Source: an uncultured Pelagibacteraceae bacterium (GTDB lineage: Bacteria > Pseudomonadota > Alphaproteobacteria > Pelagibacterales > Pelagibacteraceae). Taken from it: a DNA stretch of 50,160 nucleotides. The notes below the pieces were generated by a model that saw only the letters and a list, made by a program, of their open reading frames with translations, was not told the DNA's origin and ran no database searches. The stretch is from the NCBI GenBank assembly GCA_902581925.1, contig CACHQB010000006.1, positions 1 to 50,160 of the forward strand, read 5' to 3'. Shown piece by piece: positions 1 through 7,342 of the stretch. The translations under genes were made by a program, and so were the position numbers. Position 1 is the stretch's first letter; the number at the start of each line of letters is the position of its first letter.

Positions 1-1
1 A

Positions 2-163
2 GCACGTTTTAGAAATCCTGTAGTACCTGAATGTAAACTTTTATTGAAAATAGAGGCAATTAGATCCCATGGACGTGTTTGGAAATATAAGGGTGAAGCA
101 TTTGTTGATAATAAAAAAATGGCAGACGCTATATGGTCAGCAACTATTGTAGATAAGAAATAA
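2..163 (+). CDS. fabZ: 3-hydroxyacyl-ACP dehydratase FabZ, C-terminal fragment (5' end outside window)
   Basis: The second reading frame is open from base 2 to a TAA at 161-163 and gives 53 residues; the gene starts before the window. The visible tail has the hot-dog-fold pattern of FabZ C-termini: a VVPECKLLLKIEA strand, then RVWKYKGEAFVDNK, then MADAIWSATI. FabZ dehydrates beta-hydroxyacyl-ACP in type II fatty acid synthesis and competes with LpxA/LpxD for 3-hydroxyacyl-ACP, so it commonly sits in the lpx operon, as here just upstream of lpxD. The catalytic His/Glu helix lies outside the window, so activity cannot be judged. The assignment rests on the tail pattern and context. Confidence 0.82.
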   Translation, partial: ARFRNPVVPECKLLLKIEAIRSHGRVWKYKGEAFVDNKKMADAIWSATIVDKK

Positions 164-214
164 ATAGCAATATTTATTGATCACCAGTATTAATTTGCTT
201 TGATAAAAGCAATT

Positions 215-1189
215 ATGCCTAATCCTTTTTTTAAAAATACAGGACCATATAAATTAAATTATTTATTAGATTTAACAAATCTTAATAAATTAGAAAATGA
301 TGATACAATTAATGATATAAAAGATTTAAATTTAGCAGACAAACAAGATATTACTTTTTTTCATTCAAAAAAATATATTGAAATTGCCAAATCAACGAAA
401 GCTTCTTACTGTATTACCTCAGAAAATTTAAAATCATACTTACCAAAAACTTGCAAATCAATTATTTCAAAAAAAATATTATTAAATACAGCCCAGATTA
501 CTAAAATATTTTATCCAGACTCGGTTACAGATGATTTTGATGCTACAGTAATTTCTATATACGAAACAGATTTTAAAGAAAAAGTCAAACATGGTAAAAA
601 TGTCTTAATAGGAGAGAATGTTAAAATTGGAAAGAATTGTTTAATTGGACATAATTCTATTTTGGAAAAAAATGTTACATTAGGAGATAATTGCTCTATA
701 GGTTCCAATGTTATTATTAGAAATACAATAATTAAGAATAGAGTACATATATTAGACGGTTGTGTTATTGGAAAAAAAGGATTTGGTTTTTTCCCTGAAA
801 ACCCTTCAAATTTTAGATTTCCACAAATTGGTGTTGTTATAATTGAGGATAATGCAGAAATTGGTTGTGGATCAACAATTGATCGTGGATCTCTTTCAAA
901 CACAATTATTGGAAAAAATACATTTTTAGACAATCAAATTCATATTGCTCATAATGTTAAGATTGGCGAAAACTGTATAATTGCAGGTCAAGTAGGTTTT
1001 GCTGGAAGCTCACAATTAGGAAATAATGTTATGATTGGGGGTCAAGCAGGAATATCAGGACATTTGAAAGTAGGAAATAATGTTCAAATAGGTGGCGGTT
1101 CAGGAGTTATTAAAAATATTCCAGATAACTCTAAAGTTATGGGCTATCCAGCTAAAGATTTAAAAAAATTTATAAAGGAAAACAAGTGA
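215..1189 (+). CDS. lpxD: UDP-3-O-(3-hydroxyacyl)glucosamine N-acyltransferase LpxD
   Basis: Third committed step of lipid A synthesis: transfers a 3-hydroxyacyl chain from ACP to the 2-amino group of UDP-3-O-acyl-glucosamine, in the cytoplasm. The N-terminal ~110 residues form the LpxD uridine-binding region. From about residue 115 there are many left-handed beta-helix hexapeptide repeats ([IV]G-x4 such as IGENVKIGKN). The HIAHNV motif gives His243 and the family's catalytic His246. Length (324 aa) is normal. A TTG at 200 would add five residues; I prefer the ATG at 215, although neither has a clear Shine-Dalgarno. The stop overlaps the GTG start of lpxA. The window order is fabZ-lpxD-lpxA, whereas lpxD-fabZ-lpxA is the more usual order. 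Confidence 0.93.
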   Translation: MPNPFFKNTGPYKLNYLLDLTNLNKLENDDTINDIKDLNLADKQDITFFHSKKYIEIAKSTKASYCITSENLKSYLPKTCKSIISKKILLNTAQITKIFYPDSVTDDFDATVISIYETDFKEKVKHGKNVLIGENVKIGKNCLIGHNSILEKNVTLGDNCSIGSNVIIRNTIIKNRVHILDGCVIGKKGFGFFPENPSNFRFPQIGVVIIEDNAEIGCGSTIDRGSLSNTIIGKNTFLDNQIHIAHNVKIGENCIIAGQVGFAGSSQLGNNVMIGGQAGISGHLKVGNNVQIGGGSGVIKNIPDNSKVMGYPAKDLKKFIKENK

Positions 1190-1962
1190 TACATAAAACT
1201 GCAATAATTGATCCAAAAGCAAAAATATCTAAAAATGTTAAAATTGGACCTTATTGTGTAATTGGTCCCGGTGTAGAAATTGGTGAAAATACGATTATTG
1301 AATCACACGTAAATATTTCATGTAATGTTGTTATTGGAAAAAATAATAAAATTTATCCTTTTGTATCTATGAATGAACCACAAGATTTGAAATATAAAGG
1401 TGAAAAAACAAGTTTAATCATCGGTGATAATAATAAAATTAGAGAGTACGTAACTATAAATTCAGGTACAGATGGTGGAGGGGGCAAAACTTTAATTGGA
1501 AATAATTGTTTACTTATGATTTCATCTCATATCGCTCATGATTGCCAAGTGGGCAACAATGTAATAATTGCAAACAATGTTCCTTTAGGTGGACATGCAA
1601 TTATTGAAGACAATGTTATTATTGGAGGAAATTCTGCAGTTCAGCAATTTACCAGAATTGGTCAACATGCCATGATTGGAGGCATGACTGGAGTGTTAAG
1701 TGATGTAATTCCATTTGGTTTATCATTAGGAAATAGAAACACTTTAGCTGGACTTAATATAATTGGTTTAAGAAGAGCTGGTATTAAAAATTCAGACATA
1801 AAAATAATACAAAAATCTTATGAAATAATTTTTAAAACAGCAGATTTAAGATCAAACATTAAAAATTTACCTAACGAATTTAAAGATAACAAATATGTTA
1901 CGAAAATTTTAGATTTTATAAATAAAGATAAGAAAAAAGCTATAGCTAAACCAACCGCTTAA
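1186..1962 (+). CDS. lpxA: acyl-ACP--UDP-N-acetylglucosamine O-acyltransferase LpxA
   Basis: First step of lipid A synthesis, O-acylating UDP-GlcNAc with 3-hydroxyacyl-ACP. The first ~190 residues are a beta-helix of hexapeptide repeats (VKIGPYCVIGPGVEIG and on), followed by an alpha-helical C-terminal domain (about 190-258), the LpxA layout. The SSHIAHDCQVG segment supplies the catalytic His118 (His125 in E. coli numbering). The LpxA-type insert GTDGGGGKT is visible. It starts with GTG inside the lpxD stop (GTGA), implying translational coupling. Length 258 aa is typical. It is followed after six bases by an oxygenase gene rather than directly by lpxI/lpxB. Confidence 0.96.
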   Translation: MIHKTAIIDPKAKISKNVKIGPYCVIGPGVEIGENTIIESHVNISCNVVIGKNNKIYPFVSMNEPQDLKYKGEKTSLIIGDNNKIREYVTINSGTDGGGGKTLIGNNCLLMISSHIAHDCQVGNNVIIANNVPLGGHAIIEDNVIIGGNSAVQQFTRIGQHAMIGGMTGVLSDVIPFGLSLGNRNTLAGLNIIGLRRAGIKNSDIKIIQKSYEIIFKTADLRSNIKNLPNEFKDNKYVTKILDFINKDKKKAIAKPTA

Positions 1963-1968
1963 TTTAAT

Positions 1969-2463
1969 ATGAAAGTAATAGATAATTTATTAACTAACAA
2001 AGAATTATTAAATTTAAATAAAGTTATACTAGGAAAAGATTTTCCATGGTTTTTTGCTGAAGGAAAATCATTTAAAGATGATGGAGACTTCCAGCATTGT
2101 CATATATTTACAGAATTTGGAAAAGTAACATCTACTTTTTATAAAATAAACCTTCCTATCTTAAATAAATTGAATGTTGATAAGATAATTAGAATAAAAG
2201 CAAACGCTACTTTTAAAAAGGATAAAAATGAACAAACACCAATGCATGTAGATCACATATTTAAAAATAATGAAAAATTTAAAACTGGTGTTTTTTATTG
2301 TAACACAAATAATGGATCTACGTTATTTCAAAATGGCAAAAGAATATACAGTAAAGAAAATAGAATTGTTATTTTTGATGGTCATCAAAAACACTGTGGA
2401 GTTCATTGCACCGATCAGAATAGAAGAGTTGTAATAAATTTCAATTGGACAGAAAAAAAATGA
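1969..2463 (+). CDS. small 2-oxoglutarate/Fe(II)-dependent oxygenase-like protein in the lpx operon
   Basis: This 164-residue protein has the jelly-roll facial-triad pattern of 2OG-Fe(II) oxygenases. An HVD motif (His93, Asp95) is followed about 45 residues later by a His cluster (His139/142/146, within DGHQKHCGVH) and then Arg152-Arg153 in RRVVINFNW, where the 2-oxoglutarate-binding Arg is expected. There is no signal peptide or membrane segment, so it is probably cytoplasmic. It lies between lpxA (6-base gap) and lpxI (stop overlaps the lpxI ATG), so it is almost certainly co-transcribed with lipid A genes. Lipid A hydroxylases of this superfamily exist (LpxO, KdoO), but this protein is shorter than those, and its substrate is unknown. 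Fold assignment is moderately sure; a role in lipid A is inference from position. Confidence 0.72.
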   Translation: MKVIDNLLTNKELLNLNKVILGKDFPWFFAEGKSFKDDGDFQHCHIFTEFGKVTSTFYKINLPILNKLNVDKIIRIKANATFKKDKNEQTPMHVDHIFKNNEKFKTGVFYCNTNNGSTLFQNGKRIYSKENRIVIFDGHQKHCGVHCTDQNRRVVINFNWTEKK

Positions 2464-3251
2464 TTGGTCTTTTCCTCGGAAATAACAATTTACCTTTAGA
2501 AATTATAAAATCATTAAAAAAAAAAAAAATTAAATTTTTAATTTTTGATTTAACAAAAGAAAAAAAATTTAAAAAATTTAAAAATACTTTTTCAGTGAAT
2601 ATTGGTCAATTTGGTAAAATTATTAATCTAATTAAAGAAAATAAATGTAATAAGGTTATATTTGCTGGAAATATTGTTAAACCGAGAATATCTTCGTTAA
2701 AGTTAGATTTCAAAGGTTTATATTATATTCCAAGAATAATAAAAGCTTCAAAACTTGGTGATGCAGCCATTTTAATAGAACTCATAAAAATTTTACGAGA
2801 AAATAAAATTAAAGTATTGAGTTCAAATAAATTTAATCCAGAACTAACATTGAGTAGTGGTAATTATACAAAAATAAAGCCAAATAAATTCGATCTAATT
2901 GAAATAAAAAAAGGCGTAAATTTTTTAAATAAATTTAATTTTTACAATCATACCCAAGCTGCTGTAATTAGAAATAACAAAATAATTACTTACGAAAAAA
3001 AATCTGGAACTCAATCAATGTTGACCAACATCAAAAAAACAAAAAATAAAAATGGTTTTTTAATTAAACTTCCAAAAAGAAAACAGGATTTAAGAGTAGA
3101 TTTACCTACTATAGGTTTTGATACTGTAAAAAAATGTAATCAAATCGGTTTAAAAGGTATTGTTTTAAAAAATAACCAGAATATCATTTTAGATAAAAAG
3201 AAAATAATTAAATTCTCTAATAAAAATAATATGACATTGTATATTATATGA
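2460..3251 (+). CDS. lpxI: UDP-2,3-diacylglucosamine pyrophosphatase LpxI
   Basis: LpxI hydrolyses UDP-2,3-diacylglucosamine to lipid X, the step done by LpxH in gammaproteobacteria. The N-terminus (MIGLFLGNNNLPLEI) resembles the LpxI N-terminal domain. The C-terminal half carries the LpxI-type features TQAAVIRNNKIITYE, GFLIKLPKRKQDLRVDLPTIG and a late segment around GIVLKNNQ. About 263 residues is normal for the family. I chose the ATG at 2460, which overlaps the previous stop as ATGA; a TTG at 2445 would add five residues. The protein is extremely Lys/Asn-rich with poly-A runs, as expected for this low-GC genome. The neighbours lpxA and lpxB strongly support the call. Confidence 0.88.
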   Translation: MIGLFLGNNNLPLEIIKSLKKKKIKFLIFDLTKEKKFKKFKNTFSVNIGQFGKIINLIKENKCNKVIFAGNIVKPRISSLKLDFKGLYYIPRIIKASKLGDAAILIELIKILRENKIKVLSSNKFNPELTLSSGNYTKIKPNKFDLIEIKKGVNFLNKFNFYNHTQAAVIRNNKIITYEKKSGTQSMLTNIKKTKNKNGFLIKLPKRKQDLRVDLPTIGFDTVKKCNQIGLKGIVLKNNQNIILDKKKIIKFSNKNNMTLYII

Positions 3252-4384
3252 ATAGAATATTTATTCTAACTGGTGAACCCTCTGGAGATAAACTTGCCTC
3301 TAAAGTCATATCTAAACTTCAAATTAATAATCCCAATATAGAGTATGCATGTGTTGGTGGAACACATTTAAATTCATTAGGAATAAAATCTATTTTTGAT
3401 CTCAAGGAAATTACTTATATTGGTTTCACAAGTGTTTTATTGAATATTTTTAAAATAAAAAAAAAAATAAACATAACCGTTGAAGAGGTAATAAAATTTA
3501 ATCCAGATATTTTGTTTAGTGTAGATAGCCCTGATTTTACATTAAGAGTTGCAAAAAAAGTTAAAAAATTAAATAATAAGATCAATACTGTCCATTACGT
3601 AGCTCCACAGGTATGGGTATGGCGAGAGGATAGAGTTAAAAAGTTTAAAAAATTTTTAGATCATATTTTATTATTATTTGATTTTGAAAAAAAATACTTC
3701 GATAAAGAAAATATTCCAAATACTTTTGTTGGTCATCCTTTATTAGAAGAAGAAACCAAAAGTAAAATAGACTTATCTAATATTATACAAAATGATAAGA
3801 AAATTATTTCTCTTTTTTGTGGTAGTAGATTGTCAGAGGTAAACTTGTTATTACCAATTCTGATTGAATTTATAAACCTAATGAATACTAAATTTGATAA
3901 TTTCTGTTTTGTTTTTCATGCAACAAATGAAAACAAGAATTTAATAGATGAAAAAATAAATAATACTAATTTAAAAAATGTTGAAGTTATTTCTGATGAA
4001 AGTATAAAAAAACAAATATTAAAAAATTCAACATTTGCAGTTTCAAAATCTGGAACAGTTTCTCTTGAAATTTGCAACGCAAAAGTTCCATCTATAATTA
4101 TCTATAAAATGAATTTTTTAAATTTTTTGATTGTCAAAATGTTAGTAAAAATAAAATTTGCTAACATCATTAATATTATTAATAATAAAGAAATAATTCC
4201 AGAATTAATACAAAATGAGTGTAATGCTAAAGAAATTTATAATTCAGTTGTTTATTTTTTAAAAAATCCAGAATTAATGAAAAAACAAATTAGAAATTTT
4301 GAAAAAACTTTAACTAAAATTAGATCAAAAAGTTCGTCTTCAGACGAAGCTGCTACTGTATTAACCAAGTTTCTTATTAATTAA
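3248..4384 (+). CDS. lpxB: lipid-A-disaccharide synthase LpxB
   Basis: GT-B glycosyltransferase (family GT19) that condenses lipid X with UDP-2,3-diacylglucosamine to form the lipid A disaccharide at the inner membrane. Visible family landmarks: FILTGEPSGDKLASKVI at the N-terminus, SVDSPDFTLRVAKK, HYVAPQVWVWREDRVKK, FVGHPLLEE, LFCGSRLSEV, and the nucleotide-binding SKSGTVSLEICNAKVPSIIIYK. At 378 aa it is of usual size. The ATG overlaps the lpxI stop. Its 3' end overlaps the convergent gltX gene by 24 bases, and a hairpin inside its last codons may serve as the gltX terminator. Confidence 0.95.
   Translation: MNRIFILTGEPSGDKLASKVISKLQINNPNIEYACVGGTHLNSLGIKSIFDLKEITYIGFTSVLLNIFKIKKKINITVEEVIKFNPDILFSVDSPDFTLRVAKKVKKLNNKINTVHYVAPQVWVWREDRVKKFKKFLDHILLLFDFEKKYFDKENIPNTFVGHPLLEEETKSKIDLSNIIQNDKKIISLFCGSRLSEVNLLLPILIEFINLMNTKFDNFCFVFHATNENKNLIDEKINNTNLKNVEVISDESIKKQILKNSTFAVSKSGTVSLEICNAKVPSIIIYKMNFLNFLIVKMLVKIKFANIINIINNKEIIPELIQNECNAKEIYNSVVYFLKNPELMKKQIRNFEKTLTKIRSKSSSSDEAATVLTKFLIN
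4327..4348 (-). terminator. candidate intrinsic terminator of gltX inside the lpxB coding sequence
   Basis: Read on the minus strand, just after the gltX stop (4361), there is a 6-bp stem TTCGTC/GACGAA with a TGAA loop, then C and TTTTT. It lies within the last codons of lpxB on the opposite strand. The stem is short, so this is a moderate-confidence candidate, but the T run falls only on the gltX-proximal side, as needed for minus-strand termination. Confidence 0.45.
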
Positions 4385-5761
4385 TCTTTTTATTACTTCT
4401 TCTTTTCCTAATGAAATAATTATATCGTATATTCCAGGTCCAAATTTTGAACCTGTTAAAGCTATTCTTAAAGGCTGTCCAACACCTTTAAAGTTTGTAT
4501 CATTTGATTTAATCAGCTCGTTTATTATCGGCTCTAATGTTTCTTTGTTTAATTTTTCAACGGCAGTAAATTTAGTAGCGAAATCAGAAATGACTTTTTT
4601 GGCTTTTTCATCTATTAGTTTAATATCATCCTGATTAAAATTGACATTATCTAAAATAATATATTGACTATTATTAAATATATCCTCTAATGTTTTTGCC
4701 TTATTCTTTAAGAAAGTTAGAGATTTTTTGATCGTATCTTTTTTATCTGACTTAATTTCAGTTTTATATAATTTACAATATTTACTTAGTTGATTAAATA
4801 AATCATTTTCATCAATATTTTTAATATAGTGCTCATTCATTGATAAGATTCTACTTATATCCAATTTAGATGGTGATTTACCTATACCTTCTAAATTAAA
4901 GTGTTCAATGCTCTCTTCTAGAGTAAATATTTCTTTATCTTGATATGACCAACCTAGTCTAAGTAAATAATTTCTTAATGCATCTGGCATTATGCCTATT
5001 TTTGAGAAATCATCTAAAGTTGAGGCATTATCTCTTTTGGAAAGTTTTTTACCTTCAATAGTATGTATTAATGGAATATGAGCAAATTCTGGAACAACCC
5101 AACCCATTGCTTGGTATATTTGTATTTGTTTAAAAGTATTTATTTTATGATCATCTCCTCTAATTATGTGAGTCATTCCCATTTGATGATCGTCAACAGT
5201 TGCAGACAAGTTGTAAGTTGGTGTTCCATCATTTCTTAAAATTATAAAGTCTTCGATTGTATTATTTTCAATTTCAACATCTCCTTGAACTAAATCTTTA
5301 AGTTTAGAATTTCCTTCTATTTTACTTTTAAATCTAATTACAGGTTTAATATCTTTAGGAGCATCTTTTTCATCAGCATCTCTCCATTTTCTATTATAAA
5401 TATATGGCATCTTTTTTTGCCTAGCTCTTTTTTTTTGCTCCTCTATTTCTTCAGCAGAGCAGTAACATTTATATGCATTACCATTTTGTAATAATTCATT
5501 AGCAATTTTAATGTGATCCTGTATTTTTTGTGATTGAATATACTCTTCACCGTCATGTTCAATTCCTAACCACTTTAATGAATTAATAATTTGTATTTTA
5601 TGTTCTTCTTTGGATCTTTCTTTATCAGTATCTTCAATCCTTAGATGAAAAGTTCCATTTTGATTTTTAGAGAACAACCAATTAAATAAGGCAGTTCTAA
5701 CTCCACCAATGTGAAGAGCTCCAGTAGGAGATGGTGCAAAACGTGTTGCTACTTTAGACAT
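4361..5761 (-). CDS. gltX: glutamyl-tRNA synthetase GltX
   Basis: Class I aminoacyl-tRNA synthetase charging tRNA with glutamate (or the non-discriminating form also charging tRNA-Gln, if GatCAB is present elsewhere; not decidable here). The HIGH-type signature is in FAPSPTGALHIGGVRTALFNW near residue 17 and the KMSKS-type signature is KLSKRDN near residue 240, with LRNDGTPTYNLSATVDD and ITHIIRGDDH between. About 466 aa, normal. I start at the ATG 5759-5761; a TTG one codon upstream is possible. It is last in the surA_N-trpEGDC-lexA-gltX minus-strand block, 19 bases or so after lexA, and may be co-transcribed with lexA. Confidence 0.95.
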   Translation of the reverse strand: MSKVATRFAPSPTGALHIGGVRTALFNWLFSKNQNGTFHLRIEDTDKERSKEEHKIQIINSLKWLGIEHDGEEYIQSQKIQDHIKIANELLQNGNAYKCYCSAEEIEEQKKRARQKKMPYIYNRKWRDADEKDAPKDIKPVIRFKSKIEGNSKLKDLVQGDVEIENNTIEDFIILRNDGTPTYNLSATVDDHQMGMTHIIRGDDHKINTFKQIQIYQAMGWVVPEFAHIPLIHTIEGKKLSKRDNASTLDDFSKIGIMPDALRNYLLRLGWSYQDKEIFTLEESIEHFNLEGIGKSPSKLDISRILSMNEHYIKNIDENDLFNQLSKYCKLYKTEIKSDKKDTIKKSLTFLKNKAKTLEDIFNNSQYIILDNVNFNQDDIKLIDEKAKKVISDFATKFTAVEKLNKETLEPIINELIKSNDTNFKGVGQPLRIALTGSKFGPGIYDIIISLGKEEVIKRLINKKLG

Positions 5762-5783
5762 CAATGTTGTTTAGACTATTTTT

Positions 5784-6461
5784 TTAGAAGTTTCTATATA
5801 AAGATACTAAAACTCCTTGAACTTTCACTCTATCAGGTCCAAAAATCTTAGTTTCATAGTTTCTATTAGCACTTTCTAGGGCTACAACTTTACCTTTTTT
5901 TCGAATTCTTTTTAACATTGCTTCATGCTCATCTATTAATGCAACGACAATTTTACCATTATCAGCAGTATCTGTTCTTTTAATAATAACAGTATCACCT
6001 TCATGAATACCTGCATCTATCATAGAGTCACCTTGAACTTTTAAACCAAAGTAATCACCATTTTTTTCTAAATTATTTGGTAGCGGAATTCTAGAAACCT
6101 CATTTTGTATTGCTTCAACAGGTGTTCCAGCTGCAATTTTTCCAAGCACTGGTACTTCTACTTCATCAGAATTAGTTTGTTCTTCATCTAGTCCACCTTT
6201 AATCACACTAGGTGAAAAACTATTATAAATATCATTTGCAGAGGCTGTTTCAGGTAATTTAATTACTTCTAAAGCTCTTGCTTTGTGAGCTAATCTTTTA
6301 ATAAAACCTCTTTCCTCTAAAGCACTAATCAATCTATGAATACCTGATTTGGATTTTAAATTAAGAGACAGTTTCATCTCTTCGTATGAAGGAGATACGC
6401 CAGAACTTCTCAACTTCTTGTTGATAAATAAAAGTAAGTTTTTTTGTTTTTTTGTTAGCAT
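5784..6461 (-). CDS. lexA: LexA repressor (SOS response)
   Basis: Represses SOS genes and self-cleaves when stimulated by RecA-ssDNA filaments. The N-terminal winged HTH (about 1-65, MLTKKQKNLLLFINKKL and SYEEMKLSLNLKSKSGIHRLISALEERG) is followed by the S24 peptidase domain. The cleavage bond is Ala111-Gly112 in VPVLGKIAAGTPVEA. The catalytic Ser146 is in VQGDSMIDAGIHEGD and the catalytic Lys184 in EAMLKRI. All key residues are present, so it should be a functional self-cleaving repressor. 225 aa is typical of alphaproteobacterial LexA. A GTTC-N7-GTTC operator lies 25-39 bases upstream of the start, consistent with autoregulation. Confidence 0.95.
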   Translation of the reverse strand: MLTKKQKNLLLFINKKLRSSGVSPSYEEMKLSLNLKSKSGIHRLISALEERGFIKRLAHKARALEVIKLPETASANDIYNSFSPSVIKGGLDEEQTNSDEVEVPVLGKIAAGTPVEAIQNEVSRIPLPNNLEKNGDYFGLKVQGDSMIDAGIHEGDTVIIKRTDTADNGKIVVALIDEHEAMLKRIRKKGKVVALESANRNYETKIFGPDRVKVQGVLVSLYRNF

Positions 6462-6485
6462 AAGAACAAATATCGTACAAATAAT

Positions 6486-6500
6486 GTTCTATAAAAGTTC
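6486..6500 (-). promoter_or_regulatory. LexA operator (SOS box) of lexA
   Basis: GTTC at 6486-6489, seven bases, GTTC at 6497-6500 (GAAC-N7-GAAC on the coding strand). This is exactly the direct-repeat LexA box known from Alphaproteobacteria, in the 89-base gap between trpC and lexA and 25-39 bases upstream of the lexA ATG. It supports autoregulated SOS control and an independent lexA promoter inside the trp block. Confidence 0.8.
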
Positions 6501-6550
6501 TTTTAAATTAACAATACTAAAAAAAACTAACAAAATAGCGCTTTATTTGA

Positions 6551-7342
6551 CTATAAAACTGAAAAAATAGAATTTTTATCTAAGTTTTTCAAAAGTGATT
6601 CACCAATTAAAAAAGTGTTAATTGATGTTTTGTTATTTAGCTCTAATAGCTCATCTTTATTCTTAATTCCACTTTCAGATATTAAAGGACCTTTGTGACT
6701 TTTTACAATATCATAAATATCATAAGTTGTATTTATATCAGTTTTAAGTGTTTTTAAATTTCTATTGTTTATTCCAATTAATGCATCTTTAAAATTTAAT
6801 GCTTTTTTAGCTTCTTCAACTGTATGAACTTCAACTATAACCGACATATTGTATTTCATAGCTTCATCATATAATTCATAAGCAAGATCATCTGAAACCC
6901 CAGCCAAAATTATTAAAATAGCATCAGCGCCATAACTTTTTGCCAAAGGTATTTGAAATTTATCGATAAAAAAATCTTTACACAATACAGGTAAATTTAT
7001 TTTATCTTTTATTTTGCTTATGTGAATTAAATTTCCTAAAAAATAATCTTCTTCTGTTAAAACTGAAAGGCAAGTTGCTTTATTATTTAAATAAATCTGA
7101 GCAATATCTACAGGATCATAATCATTAATTATTATACCCGCTGAAGGACTTGCTTTTTTAATTTCAGCAATAATTGAAGTTTTATTATTTTTTATATTAT
7201 TTTCTATTTTCTCTTTAAAATTAATATAGCTGTTGTTTTTATTAATTAATTCATCCAAAGTTTTAAGATCTAAGGATTTTTTTAATTTATCAATTTTTTT
7301 AATTTTTTTTTGAATGATATTTTGTAGAATATTTTCAGACAT
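6551..7342 (-). CDS. trpC: indole-3-glycerol-phosphate synthase TrpC
   Basis: Closes the indole ring of tryptophan from CdRP. TIM-barrel landmarks are visible in order: IIAEIKKASPSAG (catalytic Lys of beta-1), LSVLTEEDYFLG (catalytic Glu), PVLCKDFFIDKFQI (catalytic Lys), ADAILIILAG, VIVEVHTVEEA, IGINNRNLKTL, LISESGIKN and FLIGESLL (phosphate binding). 263 aa, single-domain form without a fused TrpF. Its start overlaps the trpD end by 8 bases. No trpF, trpB or trpA is in the window; in Alphaproteobacteria these commonly form a separate trpFBA operon. Confidence 0.95.
   Translation of the reverse strand: MSENILQNIIQKKIKKIDKLKKSLDLKTLDELINKNNSYINFKEKIENNIKNNKTSIIAEIKKASPSAGIIINDYDPVDIAQIYLNNKATCLSVLTEEDYFLGNLIHISKIKDKINLPVLCKDFFIDKFQIPLAKSYGADAILIILAGVSDDLAYELYDEAMKYNMSVIVEVHTVEEAKKALNFKDALIGINNRNLKTLKTDINTTYDIYDIVKSHKGPLISESGIKNKDELLELNNKTSINTFLIGESLLKNLDKNSIFSVL

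Noticed and set aside
511-933. 140-codon open frame on the minus strand opposite lpxD.
   Set aside because: Shadow of the hexapeptide repeat region of lpxD.
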